From positions 20,984-84,983 of the forward strand of contig JAIPDO010000009.1 in NCBI GenBank assembly GCA_021737645.1: 64,000 bases of DNA, written 5' to 3'. The notes below the pieces were generated by a model. It was not told the origin of the DNA, searched no databases, and was given only the letters and a program-made list of their open reading frames with translations. This stretch comes from Desulfarculaceae bacterium. GTDB taxonomy: Bacteria; Desulfobacterota; Desulfarculia; Desulfarculales; Desulfarculaceae. Shown here one piece after another: positions 10,845 through 19,592 of the stretch (position 1 is its first letter; each line of letters begins with the position of its first letter). Both the position numbers and the translations under genes were made by a program.

Positions 10845-11210
10845 ATGACCGGAAGGGATTTTTCTCTACCCAAATCGGCGCGCCTCCGCCCCCGCCCCCA
10901 GTTTCTGGCCGTGCAGGGCGATGCCAAGCCCCGCCGCAGCCGCCACTTCACCTTGCTGTGGCGGCCCAACGGCCTGACCCAAAGCCGTATGGGTATCACC
11001 GTGACCCGGCGAGTGGCCGGCGCGGTGGGGCGCAACCGGGTCAAACGCCTGGTGCGCGAGTCCTTCCGGCACTTCCGGGCCCAGCTGCCGCCTGGTCTGG
11101 ACCTGGTGGTGGTGGCCGCTCCCGGAGCCCCCGCTCTCGGCCTATCGCAAGTCCATCAAGAACTGTGGGAGCTTTGCCAATCCCTGACAGCCCCAGAGCC
11201 CCTCGCCTAA
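10845..11210 (+). CDS. rnpA: Ribonuclease P protein component
   Basis: This is the basic protein subunit of RNase P, which helps the catalytic RNA mature tRNA 5' ends. It has 121 aa, a normal length. It carries an RNP-like signature AVGRNRVKRLVRESFR and the N-terminal LPKSARLRPRPQFLAVQ region. The ATG start at 10845 follows GGGGGCCG, 15 bases after the rpmH stop, and the stop lies 5 bases before the yidD ATG. The antisense and alternate-frame ORFs here are shadows. Confidence 0.97.
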   Translation: MTGRDFSLPKSARLRPRPQFLAVQGDAKPRRSRHFTLLWRPNGLTQSRMGITVTRRVAGAVGRNRVKRLVRESFRHFRAQLPPGLDLVVVAAPGAPALGLSQVHQELWELCQSLTAPEPLA

Positions 11211-11215
11211 ACCCA

Positions 11216-11422
11216 ATGGTTGTGGCGGCGCGGGCACTGGTGCGCCTTTACCAGCTCACCCTGAGCCCCTATCTGGGCGGCCAGTGCCGCTTTTATCCCA
11301 CGTGTTCCAATTACGCCCTTGACGCCCTGGCCAAATACGGCCTGTGGCGCGGGCTGGGCAAGAGCCTCTGGCGAATCGCCCGCTGCCATCCATTCTCCGC
11401 CGGCGGTTACGACCCGGCCTAG
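11216..11422 (+). CDS. yidD: Membrane protein insertion efficiency factor YidD
   Basis: This 68-aa protein is thought to assist YidC-dependent membrane insertion. The sequence RALVRLYQLTLSPYLGGQCRFYPTCSNYALDALAKYGLWRGLGKSLWRIARCHPFSAGGYDPA contains the family hallmarks C(R/F)FxPTCSxYA and RCHPFxxGGxDP. The ORF track shows it only as the tail of a longer frame starting at 10826; the ATG at 11216, just after the rnpA stop, is the natural start. An N-terminal amphipathic helix probably attaches it to the membrane. Confidence 0.97.
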   Translation: MVVAARALVRLYQLTLSPYLGGQCRFYPTCSNYALDALAKYGLWRGLGKSLWRIARCHPFSAGGYDPA

Positions 11423-11452
11423 GCCGAGCCGTCCGCCCTGGGAAACGCGATC

Positions 11453-13114
11453 ATGGATCAAAAACGTATGCTGCTGGCCCTGGCCCTGAGTGTGGGCCTT
11501 ATGTGGGCCTGGATAATGCTTTTCGGGGACAACAAGCCCAAACCGGCGCCGGTCCCCCCGCCCCAGGCCGCCCAGAGCCAGACCCAGGCCTCCAAGGGCC
11601 AGGCCCCGCCCACCACCGCACCGGCCAACCAGGCCAACGCTCCGGCGGCTCCGGCCCCGGCGGCGGTGCTTAGCGGACCCGAGACCCTGGTGGAGGTCCA
11701 GACTCCTTTATATACGGCCATCTTCACCACCCGCGGCGGCGGGGTGAGGACCGTGGCCTTGCAGGATTATTACAACCATCCGGGCAAAAAGGGCGGCCAT
11801 TTCGCGGTGCTGGACCTGGCAGAGGGCCAGCCCGCCTCTCTGGCCTTCAACCTGACCAAGCTGGCCCCCAAGCTGGACACCCAGAACTTCACCCCCTCCA
11901 CGGACAAGCTCCGCGTGACCCAGGGGAGCAAGAGCTTGACCTTCACCACCCAGGTGGCCGGGGTGACCGTGGAGAAGACCTATGTCTTCCGGGCCGACTC
12001 CTACGCCTGGGACCTGAAGGTGCGCCTGATCAACAACACCGGCAAGCCGCTGGGCCTGCAACCCTCCCTGGGTTTGGTCGAGGCCAAAAAGCGGGCTGAT
12101 TCGGCATCCTACGCCTTCACCGGCGTACAGTATTCCAAGGACGGGCACTACAAGGAGATGAGCGTCGGCGACCTGGACGACAGCCCCAAAGACTCCGGCG
12201 ATATCAACTACTTGGCCCTGTCCATCCCCTACTTCATGGGTGCGGTGGCCCCTCTGGACGCCCAGGGCGCGGCCGCGGCCAAGCGCTTCGTGGCGGGCTC
12301 CGAGGCGGGCCCGCTCATGGTGGCCACGGTGATAGAGCCGCTGGTGGAGCTGGCCCCCGGCGCCAGCCGGGAAATGGGCTACATGGTCTACTACGGGCCC
12401 AAGGATCTCAAGATCCTCAACCCCTTGGGCCACGACCTGTGCGACGCGGTGGACTTCGGCTGGTTCGATGTGATCGCCAAGCCCTTCCTCATCGTCATGA
12501 ACTTAATCTACGACTTCATCGGCAACTACGGCATCGCCATCATCTTCGTGACCCTGCTGACCAAGCTCATCTTCTGGCCCCTGACCCGCAAGAGCTATCA
12601 GTCCATGAAGTCCATGCAGTCGCTTCAGCCCCATGTGAAGCGCATCCGGGAAAAATACGCCGACGACAAGCAGCGCATGAACCAAGAGATCATGCAGCTA
12701 TATAAGACATACAAGGTGAACCCAGCCGGGGGGTGCCTGCCCATGGTTGTGCAGATCCCGGTGTTCATCGCCTTCTATAAAGTGCTGGGCAGCGCCATCG
12801 AGCTGAGGCACGCCCCGTTCATGCTGTGGATGAACGACCTGTCCGCCCCGGACCGCCTGCCCATCGGCTTCGACATCCCCTATGTGGGAGCCGGGCTGCC
12901 GGTGTTGACCCTGCTCATGGGCGCTTCCATGTTCTTGCAGCAGAAGATGACCCCCACCACCGGCGACCCCACCCAGGCCAAAATGATGATGATGATGCCG
13001 GTGGTGTTCACGGTGATGTTCATCAACTTCCCGGCGGGTCTGGTGCTTTACTGGCTGGTCAACAACCTCTTCAGTATCGGCCAGCAGTACCTCACCAACA
13101 AAAGCAAGACGTGA
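11453..13114 (+). CDS. yidC: Membrane protein insertase YidC (Oxa1/Alb3 family)
   Basis: YidC inserts and folds inner-membrane proteins, alone or with SecYEG. It has 553 aa, the Gram-negative long form. An N-terminal helix (MLLALALSVGLMWAWIMLF) precedes a Pro/Ala/Gln-rich linker (residues about 25-75) and a large periplasmic beta domain up to about residue 330. The conserved C-terminal insertase core begins at WFDVIAKPFLIVMNLIYDFIGNYGIAIIFVTLLTKLIFWPL and continues with GGCLPMVVQIPVFIAFYKVL and FINFPAGLVLYWLVNNLFSIGQQYL. It lies between yidD and khpB in the usual order. Confidence 0.98.
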   Translation: MDQKRMLLALALSVGLMWAWIMLFGDNKPKPAPVPPPQAAQSQTQASKGQAPPTTAPANQANAPAAPAPAAVLSGPETLVEVQTPLYTAIFTTRGGGVRTVALQDYYNHPGKKGGHFAVLDLAEGQPASLAFNLTKLAPKLDTQNFTPSTDKLRVTQGSKSLTFTTQVAGVTVEKTYVFRADSYAWDLKVRLINNTGKPLGLQPSLGLVEAKKRADSASYAFTGVQYSKDGHYKEMSVGDLDDSPKDSGDINYLALSIPYFMGAVAPLDAQGAAAAKRFVAGSEAGPLMVATVIEPLVELAPGASREMGYMVYYGPKDLKILNPLGHDLCDAVDFGWFDVIAKPFLIVMNLIYDFIGNYGIAIIFVTLLTKLIFWPLTRKSYQSMKSMQSLQPHVKRIREKYADDKQRMNQEIMQLYKTYKVNPAGGCLPMVVQIPVFIAFYKVLGSAIELRHAPFMLWMNDLSAPDRLPIGFDIPYVGAGLPVLTLLMGASMFLQQKMTPTTGDPTQAKMMMMMPVVFTVMFINFPAGLVLYWLVNNLFSIGQQYLTNKSKT

Positions 13115-13120
13115 TCTTAT

Positions 13121-14098
13121 ATGGAACACGTTGAGTTTACTGGTAAAACCACGGAAGACGCCCTTAGGGCGGCCGAGGAGCACTTTGGCCTGAGCCTGGA
13201 TCAGTTGGAAGTGGAAGTGGTAAGCGCCGGCTCCGGCGGATTCTTCGGAATCCTGGGGGCCAAGAAGGCGATGATCAAAGCTCGGCCCCAGGGCAAGAGC
13301 GCGGCGGACGAAGTGGCCCAGATGATGGCCGACTTCACCGACAGCGTGCCCGGAGCCAAGAAGCCCGCGCCCGCTCCGGCTCCGGCTCCCAAGCCCCCGG
13401 CCAACCCGGCCCCCAGGCCGCAACGGCCCCAGGCCGCGCCCAAAGCGGAGGCCCCCAGGCCCAAGCCGCAGCCCCCGGCAGCGCCGGAGCCCAAGAGCGA
13501 GCCCCGCTCGGCTCCCTCCCGGCCCGCGGCGACCCCGGCGCCGCCCCCCGAGCCTGCCCCGGCCGCGCCTCCGGCCGCCGAGCCAAGGCCCGGCGGGTCA
13601 ACCGACGCTCACCCGCCCAACGCGGGGCCCGCCGATTCCGGGCCCGACCAGGCGGAGATGGTGGGGTTCGGCAAAGAGGTGCTGGAGCGCCTGACCCAAT
13701 CCCTGGACTCTCGGGCCACGGTGGAGGTCCTCAAAACAGACAATGGCCCGGGCCTGTCCATCAACGGAGCCGACTCCGGGGTGGTTATCGGCCGCCGGGG
13801 CCAGACCCTGGACGCCCTGCAATACCTGACCACCCGCATCGTCAGCCACAAGTACGGCAAAGCGGTGCATCTGAGCGTGGACGCCAGCGGCTACCGCCAG
13901 CGGCGGCGCAGCTCTCTGGAAGAAACCGCCCGGCGCATGGCCGACAAGGCCCGCTCCAGCCGCAAGCCCCAGAGCATGGGCCCCTTGAACTCCCAGGAAC
14001 GCCGCCTGGTGCATTTGGTGCTGCGCAGCCAGCGAGGCATCAGCACGGTGAGCCGGGGCAAGGGCGAGATGAAAAAGGTGGTTATCACCCCCCGTTAG
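13121..14098 (+). CDS. khpB: KhpB/Jag RNA-binding protein with a very long Pro/Ala linker
   Basis: This RNA-binding protein is of the Jag (SpoIIIJ-associated)/KhpB family. The N-terminal Jag_N domain (residues 1-50) is EFTGKTTEDALRAAEEHFGLSLDQLEVEVVSAGSGGFFGILGAKKA. A linker of roughly 115 residues is almost only Pro, Ala, Lys, Glu and Arg. A KH domain follows (SINGADSGVVIGRRGQTLDALQYLTTRIV), then an R3H domain (RSSLEETARRMADKARSSRKPQSMGPLNSQERRLVHLVLRS). At 325 aa it is longer than most homologues because of the linker. It is the last gene before a strong terminator. Confidence 0.95.
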   Translation: MEHVEFTGKTTEDALRAAEEHFGLSLDQLEVEVVSAGSGGFFGILGAKKAMIKARPQGKSAADEVAQMMADFTDSVPGAKKPAPAPAPAPKPPANPAPRPQRPQAAPKAEAPRPKPQPPAAPEPKSEPRSAPSRPAATPAPPPEPAPAAPPAAEPRPGGSTDAHPPNAGPADSGPDQAEMVGFGKEVLERLTQSLDSRATVEVLKTDNGPGLSINGADSGVVIGRRGQTLDALQYLTTRIVSHKYGKAVHLSVDASGYRQRRRSSLEETARRMADKARSSRKPQSMGPLNSQERRLVHLVLRSQRGISTVSRGKGEMKKVVITPR

Positions 14099-14122
14099 GG
14101 CTGCTTAATCAAGCATTACGTA

Positions 14123-14151
14123 AGAGGCCCTCGGCAACGGGGGCCTCTTTT
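14123..14151 (+). terminator. Rho-independent terminator after khpB
   Basis: AGAGGCCC (14123-14130) pairs perfectly with GGGCCTCT (14141-14148) and a run of T follows. It closes the rpmH to khpB unit 25 bases after the khpB stop. Confidence 0.9.
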
Positions 14152-14251
14152 ACTTGGTGATGAGCGCCGCCAAAGGGAGCTGGCCCGCCGAGGCGGCGAA
14201 GTAGACAACGGCCTAGTGGGGGCTTTAGACTGTCGGCCAACAGGAGAGGGC

Positions 14252-14872
14252 ATGAACTGGGAAACTTATGGGGCCTTTGTGGCCGCCTCTGCCCTGGTGC
14301 TGCTCAGTCCGGGGCCCACGGTGCTGCTGGTGACCAGCTATGCCTTGAGCCAGGGGCGGGGTTCGGCCTGGTATAGCGCCGCCGGGGTTGGGCTGGGCGA
14401 CCTCACCGCTCTTGGCTTTTCCCTTGCAGGCCTGGGCGCTTTACTCTCCGCCTCGACCGCTGCCTTCACCCTGCTGAAATGGCTGGGCGCGGCCTACCTG
14501 ATCTACCTTGGAGTGCGCATGTGGCGCCGGGGCGATGCGCTGGGATCGGCAGATGGCCCACGGGGCCTTTCCGGCTGGGCCATGCTGCGGCGGGCCTATG
14601 TGGTCACCGCTCTAAACCCCAAGAGCATCGTGTTTTTCGTGGCCTTTTTGCCGCAGTTCGTGGTGCAGGAACGGGGCGTAATTACACAGTTTATACTGCT
14701 GGGGGTCACTTTCGTGACCCTGGCGGTGGGCAACGCGGTGCTCTACGCCAACGCTGCCGGGTGCCTGGCCCGGTTTTTACAGCAGCCGGGAACCGAACGC
14801 ACCCTGGGCCGGATAGGGGGTAGTGTGCTGATCGGAGCGGGTATGCTGGCCATCCTGTGGCGGCAGACATGA
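14252..14872 (+). CDS. LysE/RhtB family amino-acid exporter
   Basis: This 206-aa inner-membrane efflux protein probably exports amino acids or their derivatives. The start is the ATG at 14252, preceded by GGAGAGGG; the ORF track begins 12 codons too early. Family features are the N-terminal helix with the conserved LLSPGPTVLLVTSYALSQGRGSAWYSAAGVGLGDL, then LKWLGAAYLIYLGVRMWR and ALNPKSIVFFVAFLPQFV, giving about six membrane segments. Substrate specificity cannot be read from sequence. It stands alone after the khpB terminator. Confidence 0.93.
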   Translation: MNWETYGAFVAASALVLLSPGPTVLLVTSYALSQGRGSAWYSAAGVGLGDLTALGFSLAGLGALLSASTAAFTLLKWLGAAYLIYLGVRMWRRGDALGSADGPRGLSGWAMLRRAYVVTALNPKSIVFFVAFLPQFVVQERGVITQFILLGVTFVTLAVGNAVLYANAAGCLARFLQQPGTERTLGRIGGSVLIGAGMLAILWRQT

Positions 14873-14928
14873 GAGCGATGGGGCTGACACCACAAGGGCT
14901 ATAGCCAGCTCCGGCGGTACGGCGGACT

Positions 14929-15489
14929 TCAATATACCCGCACACCTTTTTTATGAATCTCGAAGGCGCGCTGGGCCAGAACCTCGCCGCCTTCGCCCAC
15001 CACCCGAACCGCGCGCGGACCGTAGCAGCGGGACTTATTCCAGCGCGACCGCTTCATCACCGAGCTGGGAAACAGGGCCGACCAGAACTTGCCGCCCTTG
15101 GCGGGGGCAGACCAACAGCTATAGCCCGCCATGGGATGCGGCTGGCCGGCAAACTTGCGGACCGTGCGCTTCACCACTTGGGCCAAAGGGCGTAGGGGGT
15201 TGCCGTACAGCCAATGAAAGCTTACGGTGCGCCCCTCTTGTTTTCCCGAGCGATCGATGAATATCGCATGGAATTCGGTCCGCTGGTCTATCTCCACGCT
15301 CAGGCCCAAGTCATCGAGCTTCAGCAACTGAGGGGGAGAGCAAACCCCCGTATCCCCGCCCAGCTCGGCCTTTTGGGAGGAACTTATCGCCACCACCATC
15401 AGTTCCACCGGGTGGGACGGAGCGGCCGTGGCCGCGACCGCCAGGCCCAGGCATACAACCATCACCAGGCTGAAGAGTCTCATACCCAT
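14929..15489 (-). CDS. Exported protein of unknown function
   Basis: This 186-aa protein starts with a signal peptide (MGMRLFSLVMVVCLGLAVAATAAPSHP) and so acts in the periplasm or outside. No family was recognised. The middle has an HAIFIDRSGKQEGRTVSFHWLYGNPLRPLAQ stretch that suggests a beta-rich fold, and four cysteines lie in the mature region (GVCSPP, YSCWSA, SRCYGP) plus one in the signal. The 3' end lies about 57 bases from the convergent LysE gene. It is followed on the same strand by no close partner. Confidence 0.7.
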   Translation of the reverse strand: MGMRLFSLVMVVCLGLAVAATAAPSHPVELMVVAISSSQKAELGGDTGVCSPPQLLKLDDLGLSVEIDQRTEFHAIFIDRSGKQEGRTVSFHWLYGNPLRPLAQVVKRTVRKFAGQPHPMAGYSCWSAPAKGGKFWSALFPSSVMKRSRWNKSRCYGPRAVRVVGEGGEVLAQRAFEIHKKGVRVY

Positions 15490-15562
15490 GGTATCCTCGG
15501 GGCCCGCCCGGCCCCGCGCCCAGGTGGGCGCATGCCGGACGGCAGGGCAGACAAAGAAGGGG

Positions 15563-16000
15563 CTATTTTTTAGTCAGGGCGATATTTTCGGTATGGCCGC
15601 CGGAGTAGTTGCCGGTTTTGGTTCCGGTGAGGGTGGAGCAATTGTCGCCCACGGGGCTTAACTTCAAGGTGTACTTATAGGTTTTTCCGTCACCACACTT
15701 GACGGTGTAGGTGATTGTCATTGGGTAGTCGCTATAATCGGAACCGCTTTGATAGGTCATCAGGCTGAAACCGGAACATGCGCCGCTTTGGGTTATCCCG
15801 TTGACATTTCCGGCTATGTTAAAGGACAAGGTTCCGCTGGAGGTGCCACCCATGAACTTCCAGGTGCCGTACATGGAATCGGCGCAAGGAACCTTGGTGT
15901 CGGTGCCGCCGCCGCTGCCGTCGCTGCAGCCGCCGCCGGAAGTGAGCCAAATCATGGCCATCAGCACGGTCAGAGCCAAAACTATCTTGAGCTTGCTCAC
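15563..16000 (-). CDS. Small secreted or lipoprotein-like protein, Gly/Ser/Thr-rich
   Basis: This 145-aa protein has a signal peptide (KLKIVLALTVLMAMIWLTSGGGC) whose Cys could be a lipidation site, although SGGGC is a weak lipobox. The mature part is rich in Gly, Ser, Thr and Tyr and contains SMYGTWKFMGGTSSGTLSFNIAGN, resembling the start of a lipocalin-like or META-type beta barrel of small secreted proteins. The similarity is too weak for a call. It contains several cysteines (PCADS, GACSG, VKCGDG, DNCST). It is followed at 73 bases by the next exported-protein gene on the same strand. Confidence 0.65.
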   Translation of the reverse strand: MSKLKIVLALTVLMAMIWLTSGGGCSDGSGGGTDTKVPCADSMYGTWKFMGGTSSGTLSFNIAGNVNGITQSGACSGFSLMTYQSGSDYSDYPMTITYTVKCGDGKTYKYTLKLSPVGDNCSTLTGTKTGNYSGGHTENIALTKK

Positions 16001-16138
16001 GGTTTCTCCTAATATGGTGCGGTGAATTTCAAGCTACGGGGGCCTCGCTCCGGCGGAGCGGGCGCGCGAACCAATTACGGGGGCCAGTAAAACATTTTCC
16101 TTACGGGGACTCCATAGGGCAAAAGCCCCATATGGGCC

Positions 16139-17125
16139 GTGGCGCCAACCGGGGGGACGACGGTTTTGGATCGGGACACGGGCCGATTTGTCGGTCAACT
16201 CATAGACTTGGGGCACCGGGCTCCCGTAGGGGATTTCAAGAACGAGGCCATGGAGTTGCTGGCGAGCCTCATACCCTTTGACATGGCGCTGTGGGCCAGC
16301 GGATACACTCAAGGACTTCGGGTGCACAACGTGTATCTGCACGGGCTACCCGATGACATGATGCAAAATTGGGAGCGGTTCAAGCATCAAGACCGGCTCT
16401 TGGCCAGCATCATCGCCCGGCCGGGGGTGACCCTTGACGTCTACGAGTTCTACGCCAAGCAGGAACGCCAGGGCCTGGAAATTTACCAACAGCACTCGGC
16501 CGCCTACGGCATAGAGTCGGCCATCTCAACCGCCTTGCCGGTTGCCCGCACCGGCCTGCTGGACGTCATGAGCCTGTACCGCAAAGGGTCTCGGCCGCCC
16601 TTCACCCCCCAGGAGCGGGCGGCCAAACAGTTCGTCTTCCCTCTGCTGACCCAGATTTGGCAACACAACCAGATTGAGCATGTGCGCAGCCGCTCCAACA
16701 GCCGGGCCGGAGGCCCCGCCGCCGTTTGCGACCAGCAGGGATGGCTGCGTCAGGCTAAGGACCAATTCCTAAAACTGGTGCAGGACGAGTGGCCACAGTG
16801 GATCGGCCCGGTTTTGCCCGAACCTCTGCAAGACTGGCTGAAAGGCGGCCCCGCCACGGCCTTCCGGGGAAAGGGAATAGGGGTGAAGGCCGACCGCATG
16901 GATGACCTGTTTTTGCTGGTGGCCTACTCCAGGGAGGCCACGGCCATGTTGACCCCCAGGGAAGAAGAAATCGCCGAGTCTTTCGCCGCCGGCCTGACCA
17001 GCAAGGATATCTCCAAGGAGTTCAACCTTTCGCCCTCCACGGTTCGCCGCCACCTGGAAGCGGTTTACAAAAAGCTCGAAGTCGCCAACAAGATAGAGTT
17101 GTTCCAGGCCCTCAACCCGGATTGA
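16139..17125 (+). CDS. LuxR-family transcriptional regulator
   Basis: This cytoplasmic DNA-binding regulator has 328 aa. The C-terminal 65 residues form a GerE/LuxR helix-turn-helix: LTPREEEIAESFAAGLTSKDISKEFNLSPSTVRRHLEAVYKKLEVANKIEL. The N-terminal 200 residues show no autoinducer-binding signature that I recognise. A region such as FDMALWASGYTQGLRVHNVYLHGLPDDMMQNWERFKHQDRLL recalls the large group of orphan GAF-like LuxR proteins. The start is uncertain (GTG at 16139 as in the track). It stands alone, divergent from the small exported genes, so it could regulate them. Confidence 0.85.
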   Translation: MAPTGGTTVLDRDTGRFVGQLIDLGHRAPVGDFKNEAMELLASLIPFDMALWASGYTQGLRVHNVYLHGLPDDMMQNWERFKHQDRLLASIIARPGVTLDVYEFYAKQERQGLEIYQQHSAAYGIESAISTALPVARTGLLDVMSLYRKGSRPPFTPQERAAKQFVFPLLTQIWQHNQIEHVRSRSNSRAGGPAAVCDQQGWLRQAKDQFLKLVQDEWPQWIGPVLPEPLQDWLKGGPATAFRGKGIGVKADRMDDLFLLVAYSREATAMLTPREEEIAESFAAGLTSKDISKEFNLSPSTVRRHLEAVYKKLEVANKIELFQALNPD

Positions 17126-17330
17126 GGACCGCGCCCGGCAGCGCTAAAAACATAATTATCAATATATATCAATATGTTATATGGTGCGACCAGAATTTGG
17201 TCGCCAAGAATACTCCGTCCATTTTGCTGCGCCGCTTAAATCCGGCCAGGCATTGGCGGGCCGTTGTGGTATGAACAAATGCGAGCGGCTTGCTCCGCCC
17301 GGCGAAAAAGGACTTTCACCTGGAAGACCC

Positions 17331-18728
17331 ATGGCCCAGAACATGGAAAATTTGAATCTCGACACCATCGCGGCCATAGCCACCCCGGCCGGAACGGGAG
17401 GCATCGGCATTCTGCGCGTTTCCGGGCCTCAGGCCGGGGAAGTGGCGGCGCGCCTTTTCCGTCCCAGCGATCCCAGCCTGGACGCCTGCGCCTTGCCGCC
17501 CCGGCGGCTGGTGTTGGGCACGGCCCTGGGCAAGCAGGGCAGGGCGGTGGACCGGGTGCTGGCGGTTCGTTTCCCCGCCCCCCGCTCCTACACTACCCAG
17601 GAGGTGGTGGAGTTGCAAAGCCACGGCGGCCCGGCGGTGCTGCAATCCCTGCTGGCCGCCGCCCTGGCCGGGGGCTGCCGCCTGGCCCGGCCCGGCGAAT
17701 TCACTTTGCGGGCCTATCTGGGGGGGCGCTTGGATCTCAGCCAGGCCGAGGCGGTGGCCCAGCTCATCGCGGCCCAGAGCGAGAGCGAGGCGGGCCTGGC
17801 CATGGCCGGACTAAACGGCGGCATGTCCCAGGTGCTGGGCCCGGTGCGCGCGGCGCTCACCCTGGCCGCGGCCACGGTGGAGGCGGCCATCGACTTTCCC
17901 GAAGAGACCGCCGATATCGCCGGCCCCGCCCTGGCCGAAGACCTGCGCCGCCTGGCCCTGGAGCCCCTGCAAAAAGTGGTGGCCCGGCGGCAATCGGGCC
18001 GGGTTTGGCGGGAAGGCGCCCTGGTGGTGCTCTGCGGCAGGCCCAACGTGGGCAAAAGCTCGCTGTTCAACGCCCTGCTGGGGCAAAACCGGGCCATCGT
18101 AACCTCCACGGCGGGCACCACCCGCGACGCCATCGAAGAAAGCGCCCTGTTGGGCGGGGTGGTCTGCCGCCTCACCGACACGGCAGGCCTGGGCCTGGAG
18201 CCCGGTGAGCTTGAGGCCCTGGGCCGGGCGGCGGCCCGGGAGCGCCTGGGCCAAGCCGACCTGGCCCTGGTGGTGCTGGACGGAAGCGCGACGCTGACCA
18301 GCGAGGACCGCGAGGTGCTGGCGGCCACCCAAGGAACCAAGCGGGTGATCGCGGCAAACAAGGCCGACCTGGACCACGCTTGGGATCTGGAGGCGACAGG
18401 GGAGGGCGCGGCGGTTCTGCGGGTGAGCGCCAAGCAGGGGTCGGGCCTGGATGAGTTGGCCACGGCGGTGGGGCAGGCCCTTACCGGAGGCCTTGCCGAG
18501 CCCGCGCCGGGCGAGGCAGTGGCCAGCCAGCGCCAGGCCGAGGCTCTTACTGCCTGCGCTCAGGCGGTGCGGCGGGCGGCGGAGGGCCTGGAGGCCCAGA
18601 ACATCGCCGCCGAGCTGGTGTCCGTGGATCTGGCCGAGGCCCTGGCCCGCCTGGGCGAAGTTGACGGCATCGACGCCCCGGATTCGGTGATCGACGCTAT
18701 TTTTGACGAGTTTTGCGTGGGAAAGTAG
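17331..18728 (+). CDS. mnmE: tRNA uridine-5-carboxymethylaminomethyl modification GTPase MnmE
   Basis: MnmE, with MnmG, modifies U34 of tRNAs reading NNA/NNG codons, using methylene-tetrahydrofolate. The start is the ATG at 17331 (MAQNMENLNLDTIAAIATPAGTGGIGILRVSG) with GGAAG upstream; the track ORF adds 50 unrelated codons. The protein has 465 aa: the N-terminal folate domain (RPGEFTLRAYLGGRLDLSQAEAVAQLI), the G domain with P-loop GRPNVGKSSLFNALL, DTAGL and NKAD, and the C-terminal FCVGK, which keeps the catalytic Cys. It overlaps nothing, and rsmG begins 2 bases after its stop. Confidence 0.98.
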   Translation: MAQNMENLNLDTIAAIATPAGTGGIGILRVSGPQAGEVAARLFRPSDPSLDACALPPRRLVLGTALGKQGRAVDRVLAVRFPAPRSYTTQEVVELQSHGGPAVLQSLLAAALAGGCRLARPGEFTLRAYLGGRLDLSQAEAVAQLIAAQSESEAGLAMAGLNGGMSQVLGPVRAALTLAAATVEAAIDFPEETADIAGPALAEDLRRLALEPLQKVVARRQSGRVWREGALVVLCGRPNVGKSSLFNALLGQNRAIVTSTAGTTRDAIEESALLGGVVCRLTDTAGLGLEPGELEALGRAAARERLGQADLALVVLDGSATLTSEDREVLAATQGTKRVIAANKADLDHAWDLEATGEGAAVLRVSAKQGSGLDELATAVGQALTGGLAEPAPGEAVASQRQAEALTACAQAVRRAAEGLEAQNIAAELVSVDLAEALARLGEVDGIDAPDSVIDAIFDEFCVGK

Positions 18729-18730
18729 CC

Positions 18731-19327
18731 GTGCAGCGAGATTTGGCAGCAGAAATCGCCCAAGCCGAGCTTCCCAAGGGTGTTTTCGCTGCCTGGGAGC
18801 GCCTCTGCGGCGATCTTTTGCGCTGGAACCGGGCCCACAACCTCACCGGGCACCACGATCCCGAGGCCGCCTACACCGATCTATTCTTAGACTCCCTGGC
18901 CCTGGTCCCCTACGTGCAGGGCCCGGCTCTCTTGGACATCGGCTCGGGGGCGGGCTTTCCCGGCCTGGTGCTGGCCCTGGCCTTGCCGGAGCTGCTGGTG
19001 ACCCTGCTGGAGCCTCGCGCCAAGCGGGTGAGCTTCCACAAGCAGGCCATCCGGGTGCTGGAGCTGGGGGACAGGGTGCAGACCGTAATGGGCCGGGCGG
19101 GCGAGGCCCTGCCGGGCGAGCGCTTCAGCACCGTCACCCTGCGGGCGGTCACCGACATCCCCGGCTCCCTGGAGCTGGCCCAGCCCTATCTGGAGCCGGG
19201 CGGGGTGGTGCTGCTGCCGCGTGGTGCCAAAGACACCGACCAGGCACTGGGCCTTGGCCTGAACGTGGAGCCTTATTCCCTGGGTCCCGGCACAACACCT
19301 CGGATTATAGCGATTTATCGCGGATAA
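18731..19327 (+). CDS. rsmG: 16S rRNA (guanine527-N7)-methyltransferase RsmG
   Basis: RsmG methylates G527 of 16S rRNA with S-adenosylmethionine. I choose the GTG at 18731, just after the mnmE stop and with GGGAAAG upstream, over the TTG of the track. The protein has about 198 aa: N-terminal helices (WERLCGDLLRWNRAHNLTG), SAM-binding LLDIGSGAGFPGLVLAL, the conserved LLEPRAKRVSFHKQ and the C-terminal GVVLLPRGA. The mnmE-rsmG pair is a classic origin-proximal unit. In most genomes parA and parB follow directly, but here two parS sites and repeats follow instead. Confidence 0.97.
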   Translation: MQRDLAAEIAQAELPKGVFAAWERLCGDLLRWNRAHNLTGHHDPEAAYTDLFLDSLALVPYVQGPALLDIGSGAGFPGLVLALALPELLVTLLEPRAKRVSFHKQAIRVLELGDRVQTVMGRAGEALPGERFSTVTLRAVTDIPGSLELAQPYLEPGGVVLLPRGAKDTDQALGLGLNVEPYSLGPGTTPRIIAIYRG

Positions 19328-19343
19328 AAGCCTTCCCGCCCTT

Positions 19344-19359
19344 TGTTTCACGTGAAACA
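19344..19359. promoter_or_regulatory. parS: parS centromere site (perfect palindrome)
   Basis: TGTTTCACGTGAAACA is a perfect 16-bp palindrome identical to the conserved bacterial parS site bound by ParB. It begins 17 bases after the rsmG stop. ParB loading here would organise the origin region for segregation. Confidence 0.95.
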
Positions 19360-19398
19360 ATGTTTCTTCCGGTGCACGGAGTGGGTTTTTGCCCTATT

Positions 19399-19414
19399 TG
19401 TTGCACGTGAAACA
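19399..19414. promoter_or_regulatory. parS: Second parS site (one mismatch)
   Basis: TGTTGCACGTGAAACA differs from the consensus at one position, and the central CACGTGAAAC half is intact. It lies 55 bases from the first site (start to start). It is probably functional, since single-mismatch parS sites often bind ParB. Confidence 0.85.
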
Positions 19415-19483
19415 TTTCGCTCTAGCTCGGAGATGGGCCACCACCTCGCAACGACAAGGGTGGTGGGGATTTTTCACCAACAA

Positions 19484-19577
19484 CGGCATGACAAGGGAAA
19501 AGGAAGATTGCCACGGCCGGGCAGACCAGGCGGCCCGGTTGCATCATACTCTGGCCGCTGCCCGGCCTCGCAAGGAC
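19484..19577. repeat. Intergenic repeat, CATTGCGAGG/GGCAATCTTCC family (inverse copy)
   Basis: Read on the minus strand this is a variant of GCGAGGCCGGGCAG ... CTGCCCGGCCGTGGCAATCTTCC, like the copies at 26964-27056 and 54039-54131. The two GGCCGGGCAG/CTGCCCGGCC arms form an inverted repeat around a variable centre. GGCATGAC at its outer end matches the CATGCC end of the other copies. Confidence 0.75.
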
Positions 19578-19592
19578 GTCTATTAGAGGATT

